A stretch of 64,000 nucleotides of DNA from Amphiura filiformis (taxonomy: Eukaryota; Echinodermata; Ophiuroidea; Amphilepidida; Amphiuridae): assembly GCF_039555335.1 (NCBI RefSeq), contig NC_092647.1, positions 18,137,993-18,201,992 of the forward strand, given 5' to 3'. Positions 34,822-46,905 of the stretch are shown here, one piece after another. Both the position numbers and the translations under genes were made by a program. Under the pieces are notes generated by a model. The model searched no databases, was not told the origin of the DNA, and was given only the letters and a program-made list of their open reading frames with translations. How positions within the stretch are numbered: the stretch's first letter is position 1; the number at the start of each line of letters is the position of its first letter.

Positions 34822-36305
34822 TTGTGGCGTGTGCCCTTGTTCCGTGTTCACTTGTTCCCATGTGACCTGCCACACAGACAACGAACCTTTGTTTTGCTTA
34901 GTGGCCGCTACGGTTCAAGATTTATTAAAATTTTGAACAATCAAGATGCGGTCAATTCAGCTATTCTTATAACGGACATAAGTGACCATTTTCCCACTGT
35001 TTTAGTTTCGAAATTCAATCAAAAAACTAATCACAAGAAACAGTCAAGTACAACTTATAAGAGAATATTCAGTGACGGAAATATTAGATTGTTTAAACAT
35101 AAACTGTCTCAAGTGAAATGGCATGAAGAATTTGACGGTATTGATGTAAATGATGATTATGACAAATGTATTAATATTTTTAAAACTTATATGATGAGTG
35201 TCTTCCTCTTACGAAATACACTCCAAATAGGAGGAAGGATCCATTGTCCCCATGGATAACAAAAGGATTATTAAAGAGTATAAATGTTAAAAACAAACTG
35301 TATAAAGAATACAAGAGGTGTCCTAATGAGAGAAAGTTCACCAAATTTAAAGAATACAGAAATAAATTGCATACCTTGATAAGGAAATCTAAGAGAAATT
35401 ATTATGATGATAAGTTTCTGAAGGCGAAAGACAATATTAAAAAAACTTGGACAACTATTAATAGTAGGCCCCCTATACTAGGTCGAAAAAAGGTCTCTAA
35501 AGTTCAGTCATGCTTCAAAAACTGCTCAAACGATATAACGACTGACCCCAAAACCATAGCTAATAAATTTAATGATTTTTTTGTTAATATTGGACCAGAA
35601 CTTGCGTCTGATATAAAACATGATGGTAAACATTTCTATGAATATCTAGAGAATCCAGAACAAAACAGCGTATACTTACCTCCTGTACTAGAGGAAGAAA
35701 TTATCAAAATCATCAACCAATTTGATCAATCAAAAAGTCCTGGCTATGATGACATTGGAAATTTTATTATAAAGAAGGTTGCAAAGGAAGTTAGTACACC
35801 TCTTGCTATGATTATGAACTTATCAATAACCATGGTATAGTCCCTGATCATTTAAAGATTGCAAAGGTAATACCCATTTATAAAAAAGAAGACCCAGAAT
35901 TATATTCAAATTATCGACCTGTGTCAATTCTTCCGTGTTTTTCCAAAATTTTGGAAAGAGTTATTTTTAATAGATGTGTCAATTATATGGATAAAAACAA
36001 TATACTAAATGACAAACAATTTGGTTTTAGAAAAAAACATTCAACTGGTATGGCTATTACTGAACTTGTTGACAAAATAAACAGTGCAGTAGAAAGCTCC
36101 AAAACTACAGTTGGTATTTATCTAGATTTGTCAAAAGCATTTGACACGATAGACCATCATATATTACTTTATAAGCTGGAACATTATGGCTTCAGAGGAA
36201 TTGTACTTGATTGGTTTAGAAGCTATTTGTCAAATAGGAAACAATTTGTCAATTACAACGCTCATAGCTCCGAACTCAAACAAATAAGGTGCGGTGTTCC
36301 TCAAG
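34822..36305 (+). pseudogene. LINE polyprotein, 5' fragment (endonuclease end to RT GVPQ)
   Basis: Three frame segments (34822-35259, 35244-35840, 35921-36305) together cover the end of the APE endonuclease (SDHFPTVL), the linker, RT fingers (SPGYDDIGNFIIKK, YRPVSILPCFSKILERVIF) and the catalytic YLDLSKAFDTIDHH motif. The protein is cut exactly after GVPQ by the inserted element. Confidence 0.85.
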
Positions 36306-37198
36306 CTTACTGCTCAGACAAATCAAAACAGGCGCATGTCTGACCTCACATCCGGTGCGGACGTACATTTTTGATTGTTGTGCATCAGATATTTTTCATC
36401 TTTATCCATCCTTGTTTTCCTGCATGCAAACCATCTAGTTTCTGCATATTCCATTAGTAGAAAGTTTGATCCTTCTTTTGAGGGTTTTTTGCGGCAGTTT
36501 TGAGAACTCATACAGAGAAAAATTTGAACTCTGTTTATTGACCAGCTCCATCATCTTCGATGTGTTACGACCTGTGCCAGAGGAGGCTTAAAGGCATTCC
36601 TACAATGCACTATGAGTGGGAAATTTGATCAATATAACCTAATTTTAAAGGCAAAGTCCCCATTGCCACACACACAAAATGGTCATTTTAAAACTGCAGC
36701 CAACGAGCTAATAGTTGAGACTTATGACTGATATTTGATTTTCTTACAGGAAACATTCATATTGTCCCACTGCATTAATTTTATTCCTAAGTCTCGATGT
36801 TTTGAATGTTAAATAATAGGATGAAAATACCAGATATTTGCACACAATCCCAATCCAAGGTATGCTCAACTGTACCACATGTGTACAAAAAGCCAGACAT
36901 ACAAGGTCAGAAACCCCATTGGGTTGTGGGAATGTCTTTAAACATCCTCTGGACCTGTGCAGTGACAGTGTATTGCCCCGTGTATTGCCTGTGTTTGTTT
37001 ATATTCTATGTGCCGTAGTTCCTGAATCAACGGTAGGAGATAACCTTTTCTATCATAACATCTCAATGATATTTATGTCAATGTTTCATAATTTGTTGTC
37101 CTTGATTGAAAGCCTTCAATAGACTCAGTCTTTATAGTACATGTACAATGGTACTTGTTGCATGGACTCAGTGACCGTGTTCTACATTGTTGTTGTTA

Positions 37199-37683
37199 GG
37201 GGTGGTGCAATAATTATGTGTACCCCCGGGGGTGAATTCTCAAAATGGTCTGCCAAAAATCGCTTGCCCCCCCTCTGGCCGTGCCAAAAAATCTTTGCCC
37301 CCCCCCTTTCGACGTGCCAAAAACCTTTGCCCCCCTTTGATGTGCCAAAAATCTTTGCCCCCCCTTACACATGCAAGATTTTGGGGAACCCGAATTTAAA
37401 ACCTTAAATTGTCTTATCATATAGTGCGAGCGCAGCGAGCAGGAAATTTTGCATATTTGAACGTGTTCCTAACGTTTTCCTACGCCTTTTAGGGCGTAAT
37501 ATAGAAACGGTGCCCAAAATATCTGTGCCAAAATTGCTTGCCCCCCTTTGACCTGCCAAAAATCGCTTGACCCCCCTTTGACCTGCCAAAAATGCTTGCC
37601 CCCCCCTTTTGGCCTGCCAAAAAACCTTTGCCCCCCCCTATAATTCACCCCCCGGGGGGTACACATAATTATTGCACCACCCC
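37199..37683. mobile_element. Fifth layer: Harbinger-like MITE with TTA duplication
   Basis: GGGGTGGTGCAATAATTATG and TGTACCCCC at the left are mirrored at the right; TTA flanks both sides (37196-37198 and 37684-37686). The interior is a degenerate tandem of TGCCAAAAATCTTTGCCCCC. A three-base TTA duplication suits PIF/Harbinger derivatives. Confidence 0.85.
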
Positions 37684-37888
37684 TTATCATCCATCGCATA
37701 GACTCATCCGTAGCACGTACATACACATAAATACGTGTATAAATTGAAATCCACCATTTGTCTGATAACATACTGCCGCGAAGTATTCATACTGGTGTTC
37801 AATATTATAATACATGAATTTTGCAAAAAACTTTCATCCATAACTAGTTTATGATTTTACATCACATCAATTATATCCTTATCACCTG

Positions 37889-40800
37889 TTGTGTGTGCTG
37901 TCAAGTGTCATCAATATGACAGCCACTTCCAAATCGCAGCCAAACTGTGCCAACATCCTATCCTTGGTAGTGATATGCATTACTTGGATGTTGGTTGCCT
38001 CCAACAACATCCAGTGCAACAACATGAAATTGAAATCTGATCAAGATTATAGCATTAGTAGTAATTTCCTTATGTTGTTTTGCAACGAATCCCAACAAAA
38101 TCTTGATACAAACTCACACTCTTGGAGCATGTACCTAGACATTCAATCTCAACAAAAATTCACTCATGAAGCCAAAGTGTGGACTTTCCAATCTAGCAAA
38201 TTGCCACACTTATTGATCCTCCTCCTATTGAGCGGTCAGGTTGAAATGAATCCTGGACCCTTATCAAATTCAATTAATAACTCTGATGCACCTGCGAGTT
38301 GCGGCATCTGTGACAATGAAGTCACAAATATTGGTATCTACTGCGACCAGTGCCATACTTGGTATCACCGACACTGTGCAAGCATTTCCGACAACACTTA
38401 TTACAACATCCTCCCAAGAGACAGTGTTTCATGGATCTGCTGCCTTTGTGGGCTCCCAAATTATGGCCCAGTGTCATCCTTTTGTGAGAGTTTCAGTTTT
38501 GAAAGCCAAAATAGCTTCCAAACCCTTGCCACTGATTGTGACACCAACTTGTCACTTGACCCTGATTTGACCATTGATCTTGAAAATGCAAAACCGTCTT
38601 GTACCTCAACTCCAAAGAAAGTGCCCCCAAAGAGAGCACAGCAACACAGAAACAAAAAGCACAAACTTAAAGCCATTATTATCAACTGCGATGGCCTGAA
38701 AGGTCAGAAAAACAAGCTGCTTTCCGTGCAGTAGTTGAAAACACTGACCCAGATATCATCATGGGTTGTGAGAGTAAGATAGATGATTCCATTGCTACCT
38801 ACTCTATTTTCCCTCAACATTACAACATTATCCGTAAAGACAGAAACTGCAATGGGGCGGTGTTTTCTTGGCCATTAGAAACACTCTTATCTTCACTGAG
38901 CTACCAGAGCTAGATTCCAACAGTGAGATAATATGGGCCAACCTCCAATTTGCAAATGCAAAATCTATCCACCTTGCTAGCTATTACAGAACTCCAAATG
39001 CAGGCTCAGCCTCTGTTGAAAATTTGAATGCATCCCTCTCAAGTCTGTTTTCTAAACACCCTCGCCAAGTTCCCAATTTAATAATTGGCGGTGATTGTAA
39101 CTTTGGTGACATAGACTGGGACACTTGGACACCAACTAAACAAAGAACAAAATCCATCCATGAAAAATTCCTACAATTGTTGATGGAAAACTCCCTGGTG
39201 CAGCTAGTTCGTGTAGTTACTCGCCCTGCATCAAACAGCACCTTGGATTTAATCATTACATCAAATCAGAATCTTGTGAGCAACATAGAAGCACTTCCTG
39301 GTATCTCAGACCATTTGGTTGTTGCTTTTAGTATTGACATGAAACCCCACCACTGTGTCAAACCTCAGCGCAAGATATTTCTCTTCAAAAAAGCTAACAA
39401 TGACTTGCTAAAAGAAGATGTTTCTAAACTCACGGAAGAATTCCTTGCGTCAAATCCTGAAAATAATAGTGTGAACTCAAACTGGACCTATATCAAGCAA
39501 AACCTCACTGAGCTTATGCATAAGCATGTTCCTTCCAAACTGTCTAGTAATAAGCACCATCTACCATGGATTGATCAATCCCTTAAGAGACAGATGCGCA
39601 AGGGATAAACTATTTAGCAAAGCTCGTAAATCCAACTCCTCCCATGCATGGGCAGCCTACAAAAATCTTCGCAACAAAGTCACCAAAACTGTTCGGCACT
39701 CACATACAAAGTACCTGAACGAGGTTGTCGGAGGTTCTTTACAAGAAAACCCTAAGACATTTTGGTCTTATGTTCGCCTCATGAAAACCGAAAACATCAG
39801 CATCCCTCCTTTGAAATTTGATGGCAAATTGCATGCCACTGATACAGCCAAAGCATCTGCCTTAAACTCTCAGTTCAAATCTGTGTTCAACGTTGAATCT
39901 CCAGTTGACATACCTAGCAAAGGTCCCTCTCCGTATCCAGACATCAGTTGCCTTGATATAGGAGTGGAAGGTGTTGCTAAGCAGTTAAACAACATCAACC
40001 CAAACAAGGCCGGTGGCCCGGATGAGCTTCCAGCAAGACTTTTAAAGACCGTAGCATTTGAGATAGCACCAGCAATGCAGTTCTTATTCCAGCAGTCATA
40101 CAACCAGGGCTGTGTTCCTGAAGACTGGACCAAAGCCATTGTCACAGCCATCCACAAGAAAGGACCAAAATCCAACCCGGGTAATTATCGGCCCATCTCC
40201 CTTACATGCTTAGTGTGCAAGGTAATGGAACACGTTGTTTTAAGTCACATGTCAAAACACCTAGCGGATCATCGTATTCTCCTTGACTCTCAGCATGGAT
40301 TTCGTGAAAACTGTCCACGCAAACACAGCTTATATCTTCAGTTCATGAATGGGCATCAACTCTAAATCGCCGGGGTCAGACCGACTTGGTCTTGCTAGAT
40401 TTTAGCAAGGCCTTTGACCTGGTGCCACATCATAGACTTGCTGCAAAATTGGACTTTTATGGCATCCGTGGACCAACCCTGAAATGGATAACAGCCTTCC
40501 TCAGTGAAAGACAACAGGCGGTGGCAGTCAATGGTAGTCTCTCGTCATGGGAACAAGTCACATCTGGTGTCCCACAAGGCTCAGTTTTGGGACCGGCGCT
40601 ATTTCTCTTGTATATAAACGATATAAATCAACACCTCCAGTCCAACATTCGCCTTTTTGCTGATGACAGCATTGTGTTCAAAGAAATTGCCTCTCCATCT
40701 GATCATAACATCCTCCAGCAAGATCTTGAAACTCTGGCTACCTGGGCCGATACATGGCTTATGTCCTTCAATGTTGGGAAATGTGCCATCATGTCAGTGA

Positions 40801-41495
40801 CCCTGAAGAAAAAACCCAGCCTCTTCCGATATTCCATCAATGGAGAAGAGCTGCAGAGAGTTTCACAGCACGATTATCTTGGCATCACCATTTCTGACAA
40901 TTTGAATTGGACAGCCCATTGCCAAAAGACTGCAGCCAAAGCAAGTCGCACCCTTGGTATGCTTAGAAGAACACTTTCGCCATGTAGCAGTCAAGTCAAA
41001 GCCAGAGCCTATCACTCCTTAGTAAGACCGCAACTGGAATATGGAAGCGAAGCTTGGAACCCATACAACAACTCGGATGTTCAGCGCCTCGAAAGTATCC
41101 AGCGCCAGGCTGCACGCTTTGTCTTCCAAGATTTCCGTAGGACCTCCTCTGTCTCAGAAATGATCCAGAAGCTTGGTTGGGACAGCCTTCAAGTCAGACG
41201 TCTATACTTCCAATCCGTTATGTTCTTTAAAATCCAATATCAACTTGTCAACATCAGCCTGCCTCCATGTTACCAGTGCATCACATCCTCCATCCGGCAT
41301 AACCATCCCCTGTGTTATCGTCAGCCCAGTGCAACTATAGATGTCTACAACTATTCATTCTTTCCAAGGACAATTCGAGTGTGGAACAATCTCCCCGAAT
41401 CAGCTGTGTGTGCGCCCTCCATCTGTGCTTTCAAGCCCATAGCACTGAGTTCAATCAGTGCTATGTCGCCACCGGCCAGCCTGAAGACACTTTAA
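37889..41495 (+). pseudogene. CR1-like LINE ORF: hydrophobic leader, 2A-like motif, PHD finger, endonuclease, RT
   Basis: The ORF opens at 37889 with a hydrophobic stretch (ILSLVVICITWMLVA). Residues 116-124 are GQVEMNPGP, preceded by a Leu-rich run. A PHD-type C4HC3 finger follows (Cys138, Cys141, Cys152, Cys155, His160, Cys163, Cys184, Cys187). The endonuclease runs through AIIINCDGLKGQKNK, GGDCNFGDIDW and SDHLVVAFS. RT shows NYRPISLTCLVCKVMEHV, LLDFSKAFDLVPHHR, GVPQGSVLGPALF and FADDSIVF. Small indels shift the frame near 38710, 38860, 39600 and 40365, so the copy cannot make a full polyprotein. 2A-like sequences are known at the N-terminus of some sea-urchin and other invertebrate CR1-type LINEs; skipping activity here is inferred from the motif only. 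Confidence 0.88.
38234..38260 (+). other. 2A-like (StopGo) ribosome-skipping motif
   Basis: It encodes GQVEMNPGP directly after HLLILLLLS. The NPGP core and preceding Glu match the 2A consensus D-V/I-E-x-N-P-G-P, but the usual Asp is Gln. If active, the peptide bond between Gly123 and Pro124 would not form, separating a hydrophobic leader from the PHD-endonuclease-RT product. Confidence 0.75.
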
Positions 41496-41638
41496 ACCAG
41501 CCAGCATACTTTTTACTCGCACCTTCTGATGTACAGCACCAAATTTATGTTTTTAGCACCGCACCGACTGTGAGGTCCAAACAACCCACTTCCAGTTTAG
41601 CTCAACGAGCTGTTATAGGAAGCCACCCACTGAAGACT

Positions 41639-42494
41639 GAAGGGTCAATATTGGGGCCATTGTTATTTATCTTGTACATCAATGATATTATTTATACTTC
41701 ATCAATATTTTGGATTTCGTACTTTTTGCGGATGACACTACTATTCTTTTTTCACATAAAAATATTAACTCCAAAGTAAATCTGATCAATTCCGAATTAA
41801 GGGAAGTTACAAATTGGTTTCGAGCTAATAAGCTCTCGCTGAATGCGAGCAAAACAAACTATATGGTACTTGGAACTCAACACCAAACAAATAGACCATT
41901 TGAAGCACTAAATATTGAACTGGATGGAACAAGCTTAACAAGAGTAAATAAAACCAAATTTCTTGGAGTTCAAATTGATGAAAACTTAACATGGAAGGAC
42001 CAAATAGGGGGAGTTTCAATGACAATATCCAGAAATATTGGAATTATTAATAAACTGAAACATTTTGTACCAAGACATGTATTGTATACCCTTTGTACAC
42101 TTGTTCTACCATATGTAAACTATGGCATTATAGCGTGGGGAAACGCATGTAAAACACATTTGGATCGAATTTTTAAACTTCAAAAACGTGCTGTCATGTT
42201 AGGAATATATGTAAAACTAGTTTTAGGCACCATAGCAGACCATTATTCATTGATCTAAATATATTGAATGTATATGAATCTTATAAATTGGAACTTGGTG
42301 TACTTATGTACAAACATATTAATGATGACTTGCCAAACATATTTAAGGAATACTTTTGTAAAAGACATGAAATTCATAGCCACAAAACTAGGAAAACGAT
42401 GATTATGATATCCAGAAAAGAAAAACAAACTTTGCGAGCAAAGGTGTCAGGACATCAGGGCCTTCCCTTTGGAATGACCTTCCTCTCGAATTAA
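41639..42494 (+). pseudogene. Outer LINE, 3' fragment (RT after GVPQ to C-terminus)
   Basis: It starts GSILGPLLFILYINDI. After a frameshift near 41700 it continues with FADDTTILFSHKNINSK, TNYMVLGTQHQTN, and VNKTKFLGVQIDENLTW, the thumb-like region. Another frameshift near 42258 leads to YESYKLELGVLMYKHINDD. It is the direct continuation of the fragment ending at 36305. Confidence 0.85.
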
Positions 42495-43029
42495 AAAATG
42501 CTATGAATGTTAAAACTTTCAGAAATCAATTTAAGAAATATTTATTGCATCAAACTTGGTTGTAATTTCATGTACATGCTTCTTTAGAGTGATTAATGTC
42601 TTAATTTATCTACAAATTGTGTATGCTAATTCTATATTTATACATGATGCTTATGTCATTTCAATGTTATATTCATTGTGGTGACATAAACATTATTTAA
42701 ATCATGTTTGTTTATATTATGTCTTAGGGGATGATCACTTCTGGCCTTCATGGCCTTTTGATCATCTCCTCCATGTCATTTTACTCGTCTTTTCGTGTTT
42801 TTTTATATATTCTTGCTTGTTGTTTAATGTTGTTGTTAATGTAGATGATGTGGAAAATAAAGACTTATTATTAATGATGATAAGTACATAAAAGTAGGTT
42901 CGTTGTCTGTGTGGCAGGTCACATGGGAAAAAGTAAACACGGAACAAGGGCACAAGCCACAAGGGAACAGCCTATGGATACGAGGCCTTACGAGTCTGTA
43001 GGCGTGGACGTGTCCCCTGGTGCCTGTAC

Positions 43030-43966
43030 TCATGGTATTGTAAGCTATTGTATGACCTGGTGAAGTGTTCCTCAGGTTTCATATCTTCTTGTCCATTCAT
43101 GATTTTGAAAACCGGATATCTCTTGATGATTCTCGGCAGACTGGCCGTGGCCTTGTTGGCTGCCTTAGCTTTGTACACTGCGTTGATGGTTTGCAGTCAT
43201 CTGTGATGTAGACACACAGATCCTTCTCTTCTTTGGCTACCATAATTTCATCTTCTCCTAGAACATATAATCTTTCTGGGTTATCGTTTAGATGCATGCA
43301 TTTGCAATTTGATGAAACGAAGAAGCCAGGTATCTGACCAGTCCTTGAGTTCGGGTTGAGATCATCCTGTATATAGCATCGATTCCTTCAGTGCTATCTT
43401 TCTTGACCATGTTGTACATATACAGTTTGGTGTTGTCAGCAAATATTTTACCTGTTGACGTAACTACCTCTGGCAAGTCGTTGACGTACAATACAAGTAT
43501 TCGGACCCCAACACTGACCCTTGCGGTACGCCGCTCATGACGTCGGCCCACTCCGACTGTGCTTTCCTCACCGTTGTTTTCTATTCTGAAGAAAGTCTTT
43601 GATCCAATCTAAGATCTTGCCAGAAATCTCATATGCTCACAGTTTGGAGATAATCCGTTTGTGAGGGACTGCGTCGAAGGCCTTTACGTAGTCAAGATAT
43701 ATAACTCTGAATCCTTCATCCAAACTTTCTGTAATGTCTTCCAGAGTGGTGAGTAAGTTGGTCATGCATGATCTTCCACTTCTGAACCCATGTTGATCTT
43801 CTGAGAGCAGGTGATGTTGGTTGACATGATTAAGAATGGCATCTCCCAGTAGCGACGGGACTCCACGATTTTTCAAGGAACGCTGGTAAGGCCGACTGGT
43901 CTGTAGTTGCAGGCCTGAATTTTTTACCCTTTCTTGAAAATCGGTGAAACTCTTGCCAGTTTCCAA
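43030..43966 (-). pseudogene. Minus-strand LINE reverse transcriptase fragments
   Basis: 43966-43637 gives LSEDQHGFRSGRSCMTNL and YLDYVKAFDAVPHKRII (the aspartate-bearing RT motif). 43551-43288 gives VLYVNDLPEVVTS and FADNTKLYMY, where FADD has become FADN. 43297-43030 gives C-terminal segments. Frameshifts separate the parts. Confidence 0.82.
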
Positions 43967-44391
43967 CTATCTGGGATGCAGCCTTCCTCTAGAGATTTCT
44001 TAAAGATCATGGACAATTTCTACCACTTGGTGAAACTTTGTCAAGTCTAAAAGCTTCTAAACATGACATAGTTATCAAAGGCAGCTTCACTACCCATTAT
44101 TGTGCTGTTATACCAGGTCTCAGTTACACCCATCACATCTGGTTACAGATCATCAATTATTGCCTCAAGTTCAGTCCTTTTACTCATCAAGCTCTGGGCA
44201 TTGGTACAGTAGCAAGTAATCTTCCTGGTACTTCTTGAAGCACTACATGGTGTTCCGTCTTCATCTTTCTTTGTAGATCTGTTGTCTTTTCTCTCTTCAT
44301 CTCACATCTTGTAATCTTCTTGTCTACTGTTACCAACTCTCCCTTTATCATGGTTGTCTGTTGTGTCATGTTCGTGATTTACACTGCAAAA

Positions 44392-44631
44392 ACAAGTGTT
44401 TATATTTAAACACAATATTGTGTTTATCAGAGCAACACTTAATAGACACATAATTCATGTTAATGGTCTAACACTAATGTTCATAAATTAACACTTGGTG
44501 TTAATTTATGAACATTAGTGTTAGAACCATTAACATTAGTGTTAGACCATTAACATGCATTATGTGTTTATTAAGTGTTGCTCTGATAAACACAATATGG
44601 TGTTTAAATATAAACACTTGTTTTTGAAGTG
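44392..44631. mobile_element. 240-bp hairpin MITE with TA duplication
   Basis: CACTGCAAAAACAAGTGTTT at the left is mirrored by AAACACTTGTTTTTGAAGTG. Arms run through TAAACACAATATTGTGTTTA and ACACTAATGTTCATAAATTA to a centre near 44500. TA flanks both ends. Confidence 0.9.
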
Positions 44632-44788
44632 TACAGGTCTATTTTTAGCAGCTTTCACTTGTTGGCTTCTTGTCTATTTTGGTAGCTTCCTCATCATTCC
44701 CATTTGGGCAAGTTATATTTTCTTTGTATTGTTTTTGTCAATAATCAATATAGTTCATGGAGCTGAAAGGACTGGAAAGGTTCATTAA

Positions 44789-45124
44789 AAGGGCATTTCG
44801 TGATCCACAGCCTCATCCCCCCACTTTTAAAGTTGAGATTTTTATACCACTGGAAACCTCTGGCTACATAATGTTTATGTCCCAAAAATTTCTTGCAGAT
44901 TAATTCGTTTAGCAAAAATATAGTCAAATTTGAATTTCGTTCTGGTATACCAGAACGAAATTTACAACAGTGGCCTATGGAGCAGTGTAAATACACAAAA
45001 TCATGCATAACTCGCAACACAAAATCCGAATGAACTGAAATTTTGGGAATAAGCTTTTTTCGTGGATATCTACCGTACTGAAAAATGTCATAAAAAGAGG
45101 ATGCTAGGATCACGAAATACTCCT
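44789..45124. mobile_element. TTAA-flanked MITE, AAGGGCATTTCGTGATCC family
   Basis: AAGGGCATTTCGTGATCCAC at the left is mirrored by GGATCACGAAATACTCCTT, with TTAA at 44785-44788 and 45125-45128. The centre carries a perfect small palindrome (TTCGTTCTGGTATACCAGAA). It is related to 15164-15366. Confidence 0.87.
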
Positions 45125-45128
45125 TTAA

Positions 45129-46590
45129 TATGTAATTTTTGCCAATATTTTGCTAAATATCAATGTATAAATGTTCTGGGTGCTAGATTCATACTTCCAA
45201 GTATCCCCCCCCCCCATGTCAAAAAGAAATCTACGCCACTGAAAATAAATTACACCCCCATTGATACCCCTTACCCCTAAACAGGCTAAACTTGAATTAT
45301 CTCGGACATTAAATTTAAATTAAACTGGTAGTATGAGCTTTCTTCTGGTATCAAGATCTGAGGAAAAATGAGGTGCGAGGCTGTTGATTGAGTCACGTAC
45401 CTTTGGACAAGCCCGGGTAAATAAGTTCAGTCTTGCTAGACTTGGGCGTTGCACTCGACAGCGACTTGGCTTGGGAGACTTGACCCTGTGAGAAGTCTTG
45501 CCCCCCCCCATTCAATTAAGACGTTTATGCTGTGCTGTACTTTTTTCACGGCAGTGAAATGATGCCACTTGCCCCCACATCTCATATGCACAGTTTATCC
45601 TTTACATATCCCGTGTCTTGAATAGCCATTAGCCCACCAACCCTGTGGTTAAGAGGCTAGGAAATAATTCCTTATATCTCATACCTTAGTTTGTATGCCT
45701 TTATCTAATCCTGCCCCACATGACAAGGACTTTTTAGCCCTTAAATCCGGCAAAGAAGTCTGTTCAGTGTAGGAAATTTTTAGCCTTTTTTTTATAAACA
45801 TGTTTGGCTTATAGCTATCACATGCTGACAATGCACATAACTGATTGGTTAATCAAAACTAGCAGGTCATGGTCAGTATACTGAATGTTTACTTTGTGAT
45901 TAGGCCTATATCATCTGTATAGAAAACTATGTAGCAGGCGATTTACTTCAGAAAAATATAACTACGTTGCACAAAACTAAATCTATTATCTATTGTTAAT
46001 TGAATGTTTATCGACTCTTGTAATAACCCAGCAATGTTCATAAAAGCAGGGCTATGATGAGACAAATATCACTGACAAAAGCTATCAAAACCAAATGGCT
46101 GTGTAATTTGTTCAGTGAAAGGCATCTTGCATACAATTGTCTTCATAGTTCTAGCCAAATTTGTTTCCTGTATAGGTGGCTTAAAAACCTAAATGCAAAA
46201 TGAGATCCTGTAGGTGGCTCCCGAGGTGGCTTAAAAAACTAAATGCAAAATGAGGTTTTAAAAAAAATTGCTTTTCCAGAGTCAAGACACAGGTATCATT
46301 ATTAAGCCTCATATCACGTATTTATTGTCGAATAGCCTAAGTGCAGAGTAGGTTAGATATGAATATTAAATGTTAGACCAAAGTAGCTCAAAGTACATGT
46401 ACTATATAGGCTATACACCTGATCCGTGAACTTGTCTTTTTTAAAGACAAATTCTTGTTACCATTTCCGTTAAATGCCCCCCCCCCCCCCAAAAAAAAAA
46501 AGTTGCCTTGCCCCCTCCCCCGGCAAAGTTCTGGCCACGCCACTGCTTGGTAAAAAATGACGCATGTTATACGGTTTTCGTTTATGTAAC
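45129..46590. other. Intergenic, nothing recognised
   Basis: It contains several poly-C tracts (near 45207, 45500 and 46480) within degenerate CCACGCCACTG-type repeat ends, but no coding signal. Confidence 0.5.
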
Positions 46591-46597
46591 TTTTTAT
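46591..46597 (-). terminator. Candidate poly-A signal of the LDLa/WAP gene
   Basis: A TTTTTATTC stretch on plus gives AATAAA on the minus strand about 260 bp beyond the stop codon at 46856. A MITE lies between. The placement is plausible but unproven. Confidence 0.4.
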
Positions 46598-46664
46598 TCA
46601 TATGATATAGTATACTTTGCTGTGTTTAAACACTTAAAAAGTGTTACTTGATCCTGATCATTCT

Positions 46665-46822
46665 CAGGGGCGTAGCAAGCGGGTAGGCATGGTGGACAAC
46701 ATCCAAGCCCCGAGGGTTCAGGGGCCGCGAGCAAAAGTGAAAATGAAATAAGTCCGATAGGTCCCCGCCCAGGGGCCCGCACTCTCTGTCCATGAGCCCC
46801 CGAGGTTCTTGCTACGCCCCTG
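46665..46822. mobile_element. 158-bp hAT-type MITE in the probable 3' UTR
   Basis: CAGGGGCGTAGCAAG at the left is mirrored by CTTGCTACGCCCCTG. Flanks ATCATTCT and ACCATTCT match at seven of eight positions. It lies just downstream of the LDLa/WAP stop codon. A related copy is at 57082-57343. Confidence 0.88.
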
Positions 46823-46855
46823 ACCATTCTGTATTCTTTACAGTTTACTATTTAG

Positions 46856-46905
46856 TCATGTCAGTTGAGCTTCCACAACATTCAGTCTCTGCCTGAATTC
46901 TCCAT
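46856..46905 (-). CDS. LDLa/WAP gene: terminal exon
   Basis: After acceptor TGCTTCATTTTCAG it encodes DGEFRQRLNVVEAQLT and TGA, extending the heptad pattern (L, V, L). Only 50 bp, but the phase is exact. Confidence 0.82.

Larger units (their letters stand above)
36306..41638 (+). mobile_element. Fourth layer: CR1-like LINE with 2A-like motif and PHD finger
   Basis: This unit splits GVPQ|GSILGP of the enclosing LINE. About 1.5 kb of leader DNA, itself holding a MITE, precedes an ORF region from 37889 to 41495. The 3' tail ends in a tandem ACTGAAGACTGAAG, as expected for CR1/L2-type elements with short 3' repeats instead of poly-A. Outer-LINE sequence resumes with GGTCAATATTGG. Few frameshifts make it the youngest LINE here. 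Confidence 0.88.
34889..42895 (+). mobile_element. Third layer: 5'-truncated plus-strand LINE
   Basis: It begins inside the endonuclease domain (ITDISDHFPTVL) and continues to reverse transcriptase (FRKKHSTGMAITELVDKI, YLDLSKAFDTIDHHIL, GVPQ). A later insertion breaks it at 36306, and it resumes at 41639 with GSILGPLLFILYINDI, FADDTTILF and a C-terminal region. AATAAA lies near 42856 just before the 3' end. Frameshifts at about 35250, 35840, 41700 and 42258 make it inactive. It has the jockey/CR1-group layout, but the clade is not resolved. Confidence 0.88.
34796..42988. mobile_element. Second layer: element with 93-bp terminal inverted repeats
   Basis: 34796-34888 and 42896-42988 are inverted copies over 93 bp with about three mismatches (ends AGGCCTCGTATCCATAGGCT). 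TA flanks both ends, and the flanks reunite the minus-strand LINE. Everything between the arms is a later LINE insertion, so the original element may have been just a ~190-bp hairpin MITE. Confidence 0.88.
34626..44370 (-). mobile_element. Outermost layer: minus-strand APE-type LINE, split and degraded
   Basis: Minus-strand fragments run from an endonuclease start (SKRTELEAIIDDL, PDVMGVTETW; about 44190-44060) to reverse transcriptase pieces (LSEDQHGFRSGRSC, YLDYVKAFDAVPHKR; 43966-43637), then FADNTKLYMYNMVKKD and a C-terminal stretch to 42990. The reading resumes at 34793 with WNNLPEDVVNVKTTNQFKGK down to about 34626. The element is internally deleted, full of stops and interrupted by the inverted-repeat element 34796-42988. 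Confidence 0.82.

Noticed and set aside
37214-37771. Minus-strand Gly/Arg/Gln-rich frames (GGQRFFGTARGG-like)
   Set aside because: They lie wholly inside the Harbinger-like MITE and reflect its internal tandem TGCCAAAAATC units.
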